Positions 56,517 to 64,000 of a stretch of 64,000 nucleotides of DNA are shown piece after piece. The first letter of the stretch is position 1; each line of letters starts with the position of its first letter. The position numbers were made by a program, and so were the translations under genes. Origin of the DNA: Bradyrhizobium sp. CCGUVB4N (GTDB lineage Bacteria; Pseudomonadota; Alphaproteobacteria; Rhizobiales; Xanthobacteraceae). The notes beneath the pieces were generated by a model that worked only from the letters and a program-made list of their open reading frames with translations, had not been told where the DNA came from and ran no database searches. The stretch covers positions 2,356,001 through 2,420,000 of the forward strand of contig NZ_JANADP010000001.1 of assembly GCF_024199945.1 (NCBI RefSeq), written 5' to 3'.

Positions 56517-57185
56517 CTATTCGAGCCGCAGCAGACGGCCGACGATCGGCGTCGGCGACGCGGTCGCGCTGGCGTCGACCTGGAACGTGTAGCGCTTGGT
56601 GCCGAGCTTCGCGAGATAGCTGCCGCCCGGGGTCAGCGACTTGCCGGCCTTCGAGAGGTCGTAGAATTTTCCGGCGACCATGATGTCGCTCTTGAGCGGA
56701 AGGTTGATCGTGGGCTCCTTGCCGTCGGTGCGCTCGATCACCAGCGTGCTGCCGCTCTTGGCCTGGATCAGCGGCGCGACACCGTAAATCGTCGGCAGCT
56801 TGGCCGGTGAGCTATTGGCGTCGGCGCGCATGCTGCGGAACGTGGTCGCCGCGCTCTGGTTGGCCTCGCGCTCGGAGAGCTGCACGGCGTTGGCATCGCA
56901 CGGCACCTTGACGCGCTCGACGTTGCCGAGCTGCACGGTGCTCTGCTCCGCGCCGACCAGCACGACGCCCTCGGTGATGGTCTCGCGCAGGCAGGATTTC
57001 AAATAGCTGAGCGTGACGCCTGCCTTGGGGCCGAGCTTGATGATCTTGCCGGGCGCCACGTAGTCCATGAACTCGATGCCGTCGACCTTGCCTTGCACGT
57101 CCTCGACGATGGCGGCGGGCGTCTCGGCAATGGCGGGACCCGCGAGGCAAAACACGCCGGCGATTGCGCCGATCAGGCTTCTCAT
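56517..57185 (-). CDS. secreted FecR-like protein paired with the cyclase
   Basis: 222 residues with a signal peptide (MRSLIGAIAGVFCLAGPAIAE). Residues about 28-85 ('AAIVEDVQGKVDGIEFMDYVAPGKIIKLGPKAGVTLSYL'-type pattern) look like a degenerate FecR periplasmic domain. A proline-containing C-terminal half follows, ending 'TPIVGRLLRLE'. It is likely periplasmic and could bind a ligand read by the CHASE2 domain encoded immediately downstream. The longer frame to 57317 lacks a signal peptide at its start. Confidence 0.65.
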   Translation of the reverse strand: MRSLIGAIAGVFCLAGPAIAETPAAIVEDVQGKVDGIEFMDYVAPGKIIKLGPKAGVTLSYLKSCLRETITEGVVLVGAEQSTVQLGNVERVKVPCDANAVQLSEREANQSAATTFRSMRADANSSPAKLPTIYGVAPLIQAKSGSTLVIERTDGKEPTINLPLKSDIMVAGKFYDLSKAGKSLTPGGSYLAKLGTKRYTFQVDASATASPTPIVGRLLRLE

Positions 57186-57370
57186 GACTTTCTCATCCAG
57201 TTCGAACGATATACCCGACTGATCCACGTCCCGGCGGGAGCCTAGCAGTGGATCGCCCAGGCAAGTGTGATCAGAATCACTCTTGGTATTGGTGCACCCT
57301 AGCAGGAACTGGTTCAAACCGGTGATGGCAGAAAACGGCGCCGCGGCAAACCGTTACTGTTGGCGCATTG

Positions 57371-58510
57371 TCAGCCTGCCGCGGTGGCCTCGCCTGTGCG
57401 GTCCAGCTCCGGGCGGCCCCCGGTCGCCCCTAATATAAAGGGTGCGAGGATGGCCTCGGATTTTGGCAACGGCGTCGCAGTCGGCCCGGCGGCGATCGCT
57501 ACCACCTCATCCCAGCGCGACAGGAAGGCCTCGACGCAGGCCGGGTCGAACTGCCGTCCCTGGTTCTCGACCAAATAGTCACGCGCCAGGTCCGGCGGCA
57601 TCGGCTCTTTATATGGGCGCCGCGTCGTCAGGGCGTCGAAGACGTCGGCGACCGCGACCACGCGTGCAGCGACCGGGATCTCGTCCGCCCTGAGGCCGTT
57701 CGGATAGCCGGCGCCATCCCATCGCTCATGATGGCCTGCGGCAATTTGCGCACCGAGCTGGATCAGCTCGCAGCTGGAGTCGGCCAAAATCTTCTCGCCG
57801 ATCGTGGCGTGGGTGCGGATCACCGCCATCTCGTCGTCGGTCAGCCGGCCGGGCTTGAGCAGGATGTTGTCGGGAATCGCGACCTTGCCGACGTCGTGCA
57901 GTGGGGCGGCGAGATAGATGTCGCGGCAGAGGCGGGGCGGGAGCCCGAGTTGCTCGGCGATGATCCGGCTGTAGCGCGCGACCCGCAGCGTGTGCTCGCC
58001 GGTGTCGTTGTCGCGGTACTCGACCGCGAGGGCGAGCCGCAGGATGATCTCCTCCTCGCGCTCGCCGAGCTTGCGCGTTGCGGCGGCGACTTCGCTCGCC
58101 AGATGGGCAGCGCGATCGTTGAGCTTGCGTACGGCTGCACCAAGCTGAATTAAATTCCGCAGCCGCACCGTCATCTCGACGCTCTGTGGTGCCTTGGGCA
58201 GGAAATCGGTTGCACCTGCCTGCAGCGCTTCCATTTTGATGTCGTCGGTCTGCCGCGACGTGATCATCGCGATCGGAATGTCGGTGCATCCCGGCAGCGT
58301 ACGAAGCGTGCGGATGAAGCTGATGCCGTCCATGTGCGGCATTTCGTAGTCGACCAGCACGAGATCGAAGACGCGCTCGCGCGCGCAAGCCAGCGCCTCG
58401 ACGGGATCGAGGAAGGTGGCGGCCTCGACGAGGCCTTCCGCTTCGATATGACGTTTCAGGAAATTGAGGACGGAGCGGCTGTCATCAACCAGAAGCGCTT
58501 GGGTCAGCAT
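57371..58510 (-). CDS. response regulator with HD-GYP output domain
   Basis: 379 residues. Residues 1-125 form a receiver domain ('ALLVDDSRSVLNFLKRHI', phospho-Asp in 'LVLVDYEMPHMDG', 'ITSRQTDDIKMEALQAGATDFLPK'). A coiled linker is followed by an HD-GYP domain ('YRDNDTGEHTLRVARYS', 'AAPLHDVGKVAIPDNILL', 'AAGHHERWDGAGYPNGL'). It should hydrolyse c-di-GMP under phosphorylation control. I start at ATG 58510; the frame runs to 58588. Divergent from the chemotaxis operon. Confidence 0.9.
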   Translation of the reverse strand: MLTQALLVDDSRSVLNFLKRHIEAEGLVEAATFLDPVEALACARERVFDLVLVDYEMPHMDGISFIRTLRTLPGCTDIPIAMITSRQTDDIKMEALQAGATDFLPKAPQSVEMTVRLRNLIQLGAAVRKLNDRAAHLASEVAAATRKLGEREEEIILRLALAVEYRDNDTGEHTLRVARYSRIIAEQLGLPPRLCRDIYLAAPLHDVGKVAIPDNILLKPGRLTDDEMAVIRTHATIGEKILADSSCELIQLGAQIAAGHHERWDGAGYPNGLRADEIPVAARVVAVADVFDALTTRRPYKEPMPPDLARDYLVENQGRQFDPACVEAFLSRWDEVVAIAAGPTATPLPKSEAILAPFILGATGGRPELDRTGEATAAG

Positions 58511-58796
58511 CGGCGGCCGGACTCGTTCGGATGCGAGGCGTGACCTCAACAGATAGCTCGCGCGATTTAACGCGGAGCAAACGTCCATGCCGCGTCAAAC
58601 TGCCTCAACGTTGCGCGCAGCGCATGAGATTTGCGCCGGCTATGCACGCATGCATGCACACGCGAAGTTTCTGGGAATGTGACCCGTAGTTGTACGGAGG
58701 ATTCCATTAGGGGTTTGCACACTCTCGGACGCGAATAGTCATCGTGCGGGATTCGCGCGATGCGTGCAGTGAGTCCCGAGGAATTTTGGGGGACGA

Positions 58797-59120
58797 ATGT
58801 CGTCTGATGTCACTGAGCCGAAGTGGTCCCTACGGCTGCCTGCAGATTGCAGCATCGCTGCGATCCGTAGTGTCTATGACCTGATCCGCGAAGCGTTCGG
58901 CCGGCAGGACCGGCTCGAGATTGATTGTTCCAGCGTCGACAAGGCCGACGTGACCTCGATCCAGCTTCTGCTGTCGGCTGCCAAGACCGGCGATGCCCAA
59001 GGCCGCCCGGTGGTCCTGACGTCTTTCTCCCAGTCTCTGCGCAACACCCTTCGCCGCGCCGGCTTCGCCAGCGAGGCGATGATCGATCAGCACTTCCCGC
59101 AAAAGAAAGATGGCGCCTAA
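58797..59120 (+). CDS. STAS domain protein of the chemotaxis operon
   Basis: 107 residues. 'SLRLPADCSIAAIRSVYDLIREAF' and 'RLEIDCSSVDKADVTSIQLLLSAAKT' form the STAS/anti-sigma antagonist fold, with a Thr/Ser where phosphorylation usually occurs. Its stop overlaps the cheY start (TAATG). STAS proteins open several alphaproteobacterial che operons; the partner is not known. Confidence 0.85.
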   Translation: MSSDVTEPKWSLRLPADCSIAAIRSVYDLIREAFGRQDRLEIDCSSVDKADVTSIQLLLSAAKTGDAQGRPVVLTSFSQSLRNTLRRAGFASEAMIDQHFPQKKDGA

Positions 59121-59485
59121 TGGCCACGATTCTGACCGTCGACGATTCGCCTAGCATCCGGCAGATGATCAAGGTCGTGCTCGAGCCGGCCGGTCATAGC
59201 GTGATCGAGGCAGGCGATGGTGCGCAGGGCCTCGCCAAGGCGCAGGCCGGCAAGCTCGATCTCGTCATCACCGACCTTAATATGCCTGTCATGAACGGGC
59301 TGGAGCTGATCAAGGCGCTGCGCAAGCTGCCGAGCGCTGTCGGCATGCCAATCGTGTTCCTGACCACCGAATCCAATGACGCGGTGAAGCAGGAAGCCAA
59401 GAGCGCCGGCGCCACCGGCTGGATCACCAAACCCTTCAAGCCCGAGCAGCTGCTCGCCGTGGTCGCAAAGCTGGTGCGCGCATGA
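59120..59485 (+). CDS. cheY: chemotaxis response regulator CheY
   Basis: 121 residues, a single receiver domain: 'ILTVDDSPSIRQMIKVVL' (acidic pocket), 'DLVITDLNMPVMNGLELI' (phospho-Asp), 'VFLTTESND' (Thr switch) and 'WITKPFKPEQLL' (Lys). No output domain. It overlaps the STAS gene by 1 base and cheA by 4 bases (ATGA), so all three are translationally coupled. Confidence 0.93.
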   Translation: MATILTVDDSPSIRQMIKVVLEPAGHSVIEAGDGAQGLAKAQAGKLDLVITDLNMPVMNGLELIKALRKLPSAVGMPIVFLTTESNDAVKQEAKSAGATGWITKPFKPEQLLAVVAKLVRA

Positions 59486-61569
59486 GCGCGATGGACCCGA
59501 CCGAGGTCTTTCGCCAGGAAGCCAGCGAGCTGTTCGAGGTCCTGGAAGGGGCCCTGCTCGACCTCGGCCAGCGTCCCGACGACCGCGAGCTGGTCGATTC
59601 CGCCTTCCGCGCCCTGCACACGATCAAGGGCTCGGGTGCGATGTTCGGCTTCGACAAGGTCGCCTCCTTCACCCACGAATTCGAGACCGCCTTCGACCGC
59701 GTCCGCAAGGGCGAGATCAAGCCGACCCAGGAGCTGATCTCGGTCGCGCTGGCCGCCAAGGACTATATCCGCGCGCTGATCGAGGATCCGCAGTCGACCG
59801 ATGACATCATCGGCGAAGCCATCCTCGACGACCTCAAACGCTTCGTCTCGTCGGACCAGCCCGCCGCTCGCGTCGCCGAGATCGCGGAAGCTCCGCCGCT
59901 CGCGCCCGTCGAGAGCAAGCAGGCCGGCTGGCACCTTTACCTGGAATTCGAATCCCACATCCTGCGCAACGGCTCGAACCCGCTCGATCTGCTGGAGGAT
60001 CTCTGCAAGCTCGGTCCCTGCTTCGTCGTTCCCGTGACCGACGGCATCCCGTTCCTCGACGAGATGGAGCCGGAAGATTGCTATCTGAAGTGGGACGTCA
60101 AGCTGCACGCGGCTTGCGAAAAGGATGCGATCGACGACGTCTTCATGTTCGTCTCGGACGAGATGAAGCTGACGCTCTCGCCGCTGGAACATGTCGAGGC
60201 GCCTGCGCCGATGCCGCTGTTCCAGCTCCTCGACGAGGAGCCGGCTCCGATGGTCGAGATGGCTGCCCCGGTCGTTGAGGTTGTCACTGCACCCGTCGCC
60301 GCTCAGCCCGTCGCAAAGGCGGACTCGAAGCCCGAAGTCAAGGTCGACGCGAAGCCGGAATCGAAGGCCGAAGCCAAGCGCGACGATCGCGGCATCGCCA
60401 CCGTCCGCGTTCAGGCCGAGCGCCTCGACGAGCTGATGGACCGCGTCGGCGAGCTCGTCATCGCCCAGGCCCGGCTGACCCAGCTCGCCGCCTCCGGTTC
60501 AGATCTCTCGATCAAGATGATCGCCGAGGAGATCGAGCGCCTGGCTTCATCCCTGCGCGATACCACGATGGGCGCGCGCATGGTGCCGATCGGCTCGTTG
60601 TTCGGCCGCTTCCGCCGCCTGATCCACGACCTGTCGCGCGACCTGTCGAAGCCGGTCGAGTTCGTCACCACGGGCGAGGACACCGAGCTCGACAAGACCA
60701 TGATCGAGTGCCTGGCCGATCCGCTGGTGCATCTGATCCGCAACGCCATCGACCATGGCATCGAGGACACCGCGACCCGCAGCGCCAATGGCAAAACCGA
60801 GCAGGGCCGCATCGAGCTCGCGGCCGTGCATTCCGGCGCACAGGTGCTCGTCACCGTGAAGGACAATGGCGGCGGCCTCAACACCGCCCGCATCCGCGCC
60901 AAGGCCGAAGAGCAGGGCCTGATCGCGGCCGGTGCTGTGCTCTCCGATCACGAGATCCACCAATTCCTGTTCCATCCGGGCTTCTCGACCGCGCAGACCA
61001 TTTCCGCGCTGTCCGGCCGCGGCGTCGGCATGGATGTGGTCAAGCGCACCATCGAGAACATGCGCGGCTCGATCGACCTGTCGACCCGACCGGGCCAGGG
61101 CACCACGGTGACGCTGCGTCTGCCGCTGACGCTGGCGATCATCGAGGGGCTTCTGATCCGCGTCGGTGAAGGCCGCTACATCATTCCGCTGTCGGCCGTT
61201 GAGGAATGCATCGAGCTGACCGCCGAGGACGAACGCTCCCGCGGACGTAACTTCCTCAACGTGCGCGGCAACCTCGTGCCCTTCCTCCGCCTGCGCGAGA
61301 TCATGTCGTCGTCGGGCACGCCTGATCGGCATCAGAAGACGATCATCATTTCGACCGGCGAGACTCACGTCGGCCTCGTCGCCGACCAGATCATCGGAAA
61401 CCACCAGACCGTGATCAAGTCGCTCTCCAAGCTGCATTCGGACGTCACGATCTTCTCCGGCGCGACCATCCTGGGCGACGGCACGGCGGCGCTGATCCTC
61501 GACGTCGCCCAGCTCGTCGCGCTGGCGCAGTCGAAGGTCGAGAAACAGCATATCAGCGAGGCGGCGTGA
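59482..61569 (+). CDS. cheA: chemotaxis histidine kinase CheA
   Basis: 695 residues. P1 with phospho-acceptor His46 ('ALHTIKGSGAMFGF'), a linker with P2-like region and Ala/Pro/Lys stretch, P3 dimerisation ('LMDRVGELVIAQARLTQLA'), P4 ATPase ('HLIRNAIDHGIE' N-box, 'KDNGGGLNTARI' and 'SGRGVGMDVVKRTIENM' glycine boxes), P5 CheW-like end. Complete and apparently active. Its TGA overlaps the cheW start. Confidence 0.96.
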   Translation: MSAMDPTEVFRQEASELFEVLEGALLDLGQRPDDRELVDSAFRALHTIKGSGAMFGFDKVASFTHEFETAFDRVRKGEIKPTQELISVALAAKDYIRALIEDPQSTDDIIGEAILDDLKRFVSSDQPAARVAEIAEAPPLAPVESKQAGWHLYLEFESHILRNGSNPLDLLEDLCKLGPCFVVPVTDGIPFLDEMEPEDCYLKWDVKLHAACEKDAIDDVFMFVSDEMKLTLSPLEHVEAPAPMPLFQLLDEEPAPMVEMAAPVVEVVTAPVAAQPVAKADSKPEVKVDAKPESKAEAKRDDRGIATVRVQAERLDELMDRVGELVIAQARLTQLAASGSDLSIKMIAEEIERLASSLRDTTMGARMVPIGSLFGRFRRLIHDLSRDLSKPVEFVTTGEDTELDKTMIECLADPLVHLIRNAIDHGIEDTATRSANGKTEQGRIELAAVHSGAQVLVTVKDNGGGLNTARIRAKAEEQGLIAAGAVLSDHEIHQFLFHPGFSTAQTISALSGRGVGMDVVKRTIENMRGSIDLSTRPGQGTTVTLRLPLTLAIIEGLLIRVGEGRYIIPLSAVEECIELTAEDERSRGRNFLNVRGNLVPFLRLREIMSSSGTPDRHQKTIIISTGETHVGLVADQIIGNHQTVIKSLSKLHSDVTIFSGATILGDGTAALILDVAQLVALAQSKVEKQHISEAA

Positions 61570-62030
61570 TGAGCGACGGATTGGCGGGAGAACATCAGGC
61601 CGGCGCGATGCAGGTCGTGATGATCGGGCTCGGCGAGGAGAAGTTCGCGCTCGACGCCGGCCTCGTGCGCGAAATCATCGATCCCGTGCCCGTAACCAAG
61701 GTGGCCGGCGCGCGGGCCTTCGTTCCCAGCGTGATCAACGTGCGCGGCAATGTCATTCCGCTCGCGGATCTGCGCATCCGCTTCGGCATGCCGCAGCCGG
61801 AAGACTCCGCGGATACGCGCATCGTCGTCATCGAGATCGAGCTCGACAACGAACCGGTGCTGGTGGGCGTCACCGCCGACAAGGTCTACGAGGTCACGGA
61901 GATCTCGCATACCGACGTGCAGCAAACGCCGCGCGTCGGCATGCACTGGAAGCCGGAGTTCATTCGCTTCATCGCGAAATGGCGCGAAGAGTTCGTCATC
62001 GTTCCCAACATGGAACGCATTCTGAATTGA
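61569..62030 (+). CDS. cheW: chemotaxis coupling protein CheW
   Basis: 153 residues. 'MQVVMIGLGEEKFALDAGLVREIIDPVPVTKV' and 'VPSVINVRGNVIPLADLRIRFGM' are the CheW strand patterns linking receptor and CheA. The ATG overlaps the cheA stop (GTGATG); GTG at 61566 is an alternative start. Followed by the receptor gene and a second cheW. Confidence 0.94.
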   Translation: MSDGLAGEHQAGAMQVVMIGLGEEKFALDAGLVREIIDPVPVTKVAGARAFVPSVINVRGNVIPLADLRIRFGMPQPEDSADTRIVVIEIELDNEPVLVGVTADKVYEVTEISHTDVQQTPRVGMHWKPEFIRFIAKWREEFVIVPNMERILN

Positions 62031-62069
62031 AACGACGTCTCGGGGCGAGACTGGGGTTAGGGGCTGGAT

Positions 62070-63767
62070 ATGAGATTTACGGTCAAGGCAAAGCTTGCCA
62101 GCGCGTTCGGCCTGGTCATCGTTCTGTCGATGGTTGCCGGCGGCGTCGCCTATATGAAGCTCGGCGACATGATGGCGACGGCCGACAGCATGGTCCTGCG
62201 CGCCAAGCGCATGGAAAAGGCGACCGAGATCGAGAAGGACATTCTGATCCAGCTTCGCGCGGAAAAGAACGCGATTATCGGCAATGAGAGCGAAGTCGAC
62301 CTGGCTGCGGCGGACGCCGCCAAGCGTCGCGACGCCGCCCTGAAGACCAAGGATGAGGTCTACGCCCTGGCGAGCGAGGCCGGCCGGAAGCTGCTTGACG
62401 CCTTTGCCGTGACCTACGCCAAGATGAATGCCTATCAGGAAGAGACGATCCGGATCGCCAAGACCGACAAAGCCAAAGCGATCGATCGCTCCACCAATGA
62501 GGGCCGCAAGATCGTGAACGAGGCGCTTGAGTCGATGGGCGCCTACGTCGAGAACACCAAGAAGCAGATGGCCGACCAGGCCGTCGCGTCGAAGGAAGAG
62601 GGGCACCAGGCGCAGTTCTTGCTGATGACGCTCCTTGGCGTGTCGCTGATGGTCGCGATCGCTGCGGCACTGTGGATTTCGATCTCGATCAGCCGTTCGC
62701 TGGGTCGCGCAGTCAACCTTGCCGGCGCGGTCGCCGATGGCGATCTCAATCAGACGATCCCGTCGTCGAGCAATGACGAAATCGGCGATCTCACGAAGTC
62801 GCTGAACGTGATGGTCGAAAAGCTTCGCCAGATCGTCGCCGAGGCGCTCACCGCTGCCCAAAACGTCTCCGCCGGCAGCCAGGAGCTCTCGGCCAGCGCC
62901 GAGCAGCTCTCGCAGGGCGCGACCGAGCAGGCGTCCTCCGCCGAGGAGGCTTCTTCCTCGATGGAAGAGATGGCCTCGAACGTGAAGCAGAACGCCGACA
63001 ACGCCAACCAGACCGAGAAGATCGCGGCGCAGTCGGCCAAGGATGCCGAGGCCAGCGGTGTTGCCGTCGGTCGCGCCGTCCAGGCGATGCAGACCATCGC
63101 CGAGAAGATCACCATCGTGCAGGAGATCGCGCGTCAGACCGACCTGCTCGCCCTGAATGCCGCGGTCGAAGCTGCCCGCGCCGGCGAGCACGGCAAGGGT
63201 TTCGCGGTGGTTGCCTCCGAAGTGCGCAAGCTTGCCGAGCGCAGCCAGGCTGCCGCAGCCGATATCGGCACGCTATCGAGCGAGACCGTGAAGGTCGCGC
63301 AGGAAGCGGGCGACATGCTGTCGAAGCTGGTGCCCGACATCAAGAAGACCGCCGAGCTGGTGCAGGAGATTACCGCCGCCTGCCGCGAGCAGGATGTCGG
63401 TTCCTCGCAGATCAACCAGGCCATCCAGCAGCTCGACAAGGTCGGCCAGCAGAACGCCAGCGCCTCCGAACAGGTGTCCTCGACCTCGGAAGAGCTCGCC
63501 TCGCAGGCCGAGCAGCTGCAGTCGACCATCTCGTTCTTCCGCATCGAGCAGGCCGGTCGTGGCGAGAGCGCTTCGTCCGCGCCGATCGACCGTGCCGTGA
63601 CCCAGCTCCGCAGCAAGGCAGGGCAGATGCAGGCGGCGGATCGTGGCGCAAAGAAGCCTGTGCCCGCGCGCAAGCCGGCGCGCGCGATGAAGGTCGCCAA
63701 TGGCGGCGGTTTCGCCTTCGACATGCACGACGGCGAAGACGATCGCGACGCCGAGTTTCAGCGCTGA
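62070..63767 (+). CDS. methyl-accepting chemotaxis protein
   Basis: 565 residues. A first membrane segment ('[21 protein letters not shown]') and a short four-helix-bundle-like sensor (residues about 30-190) precede the second segment ('[21 protein letters not shown]'). HAMP then leads into the signalling domain with hairpin tip '[31 protein letters not shown]'-type sequence. It reads small-molecule signals and controls CheA in the same operon. No C-terminal CheR-binding pentapeptide is seen. Confidence 0.95.
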   Translation: MRFTVKAKLASAFGLVIVLSMVAGGVAYMKLGDMMATADSMVLRAKRMEKATEIEKDILIQLRAEKNAIIGNESEVDLAAADAAKRRDAALKTKDEVYALASEAGRKLLDAFAVTYAKMNAYQEETIRIAKTDKAKAIDRSTNEGRKIVNEALESMGAYVENTKKQMADQAVASKEEGHQAQFLLMTLLGVSLMVAIAAALWISISISRSLGRAVNLAGAVADGDLNQTIPSSSNDEIGDLTKSLNVMVEKLRQIVAEALTAAQNVSAGSQELSASAEQLSQGATEQASSAEEASSSMEEMASNVKQNADNANQTEKIAAQSAKDAEASGVAVGRAVQAMQTIAEKITIVQEIARQTDLLALNAAVEAARAGEHGKGFAVVASEVRKLAERSQAAAADIGTLSSETVKVAQEAGDMLSKLVPDIKKTAELVQEITAACREQDVGSSQINQAIQQLDKVGQQNASASEQVSSTSEELASQAEQLQSTISFFRIEQAGRGESASSAPIDRAVTQLRSKAGQMQAADRGAKKPVPARKPARAMKVANGGGFAFDMHDGEDDRDAEFQR

Positions 63768-63798
63768 CAACTAGAACCATCTGACCCTGGACTTGAGC

Positions 63799-64000
63799 AT
63801 GGCCGCAACCTCGCAATATCTGACGCTCGGGCTCGCCGGCGAGACGTTCGGCATCTCGATCCGCAACGTGCGTGAAATCCTCGACATGCGGCCGATCTCG
63901 CGTCTGCCGCATGCGCCGAATTTCCTGCTCGGCATGATCGACGTGCGTGGCGCCGGCTATCCGATCGTGGATCTCCGCACCAAGCTCGGCCTCCCGGCCG
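63799..64000 (+). CDS. cheW: second CheW coupling protein, truncated by window end
   Basis: First 67 residues: 'MAATSQYLTLGLAGETFGISI', 'VREILDMRPISRLPHAPNFLLGMIDVRG' and 'YPIVDLRTKLGLPA', typical CheW. It starts 31 bases after the receptor stop and continues the che operon. The 3' end lies beyond the window. Confidence 0.95.
   Translation, partial: MAATSQYLTLGLAGETFGISIRNVREILDMRPISRLPHAPNFLLGMIDVRGAGYPIVDLRTKLGLPA

Overview
The window reads as a chromosomal segment of a G+C-rich alphaproteobacterium, most likely Bradyrhizobium or a close relative (Bradyrhizobiaceae/Nitrobacteraceae). The indicators are codon usage, many solute-binding proteins, a CHASE2-type adenylate cyclase beside a FecR-like secreted protein, the pob/pca and tcu genes, and intergenic palindromic repeats of a kind I associate with these genomes. 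This assignment is inference; no 16S gene is present. I see no prophage, insertion sequence, plasmid or CRISPR genes. Only one RNA gene is visible, a tRNA-Ile(CAU) at about 7.7 kb.

Layout. 0-7.6 kb: end of an arylsulfatase, a DUF1254-type secreted protein, a Na/Pi-cotransporter-like protein, a polytopic membrane protein and small secreted or anchored proteins. 8-11.4 kb: three solute-binding proteins of three different transporter classes (TTT, TAXI-TRAP, ABC/Liv), none with membrane partners in the window. 11.4-29.3 kb: a molybdenum/tungsten and formate dehydrogenase locus. It holds an excisionase-type HTH regulator with a periplasmic-binding-like domain, a divergent TupA-type oxyanion-binding protein, three MoeA-family proteins (one fused to the same kind of binding domain, one with degenerate motifs), a NicC-like flavin monooxygenase, mobA, fdhD, mobB, a TusA-like sulfurtransferase, an OFA-family transporter, and the two-gene NAD-dependent formate dehydrogenase (fused FdsG-FdsB subunit, then the catalytic subunit). 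Together they could import and insert the metal, sulfurate and mature the cofactor, move formate or oxalate, and oxidise formate to CO2 with NAD+.

29.3-36 kb: a palindromic repeat, YbaK-type deacylase, patatin, a less G+C-rich stretch, a GntR regulator divergent from tcuAB (tricarballylate oxidation), then DUF5993-DsbB. 36-44.5 kb: an alpha/beta hydrolase overlapping a three-domain lysophospholipid acyltransferase (Aas type), a TetR regulator with two identical palindromes in its promoter, a GGDEF protein and pncB. 44.5-54.2 kb: glycosyltransferase, LysR regulator divergent from pcaHG, NYN protein, NTF2-like protein, GlxA-type regulator, a divergent second EF-Tu, and AraC-type regulator divergent from pobA. 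PobA and PcaHG carry out two consecutive steps from 4-hydroxybenzoate to ring cleavage of protocatechuate.

54.2-64 kb: a second palindromic repeat, CHASE2 adenylate cyclase with its secreted neighbour, an HD-GYP response regulator, and the start of a chemotaxis operon (STAS, CheY, CheA, CheW, MCP, CheW) that runs off the window. The most notable items are the EF-Tu paralogue with a rebuilt switch I loop, the W/Mo-formate dehydrogenase locus with its shared binding domain, and the TetR promoter with twin palindromes and an unannotated divergent small ORF.
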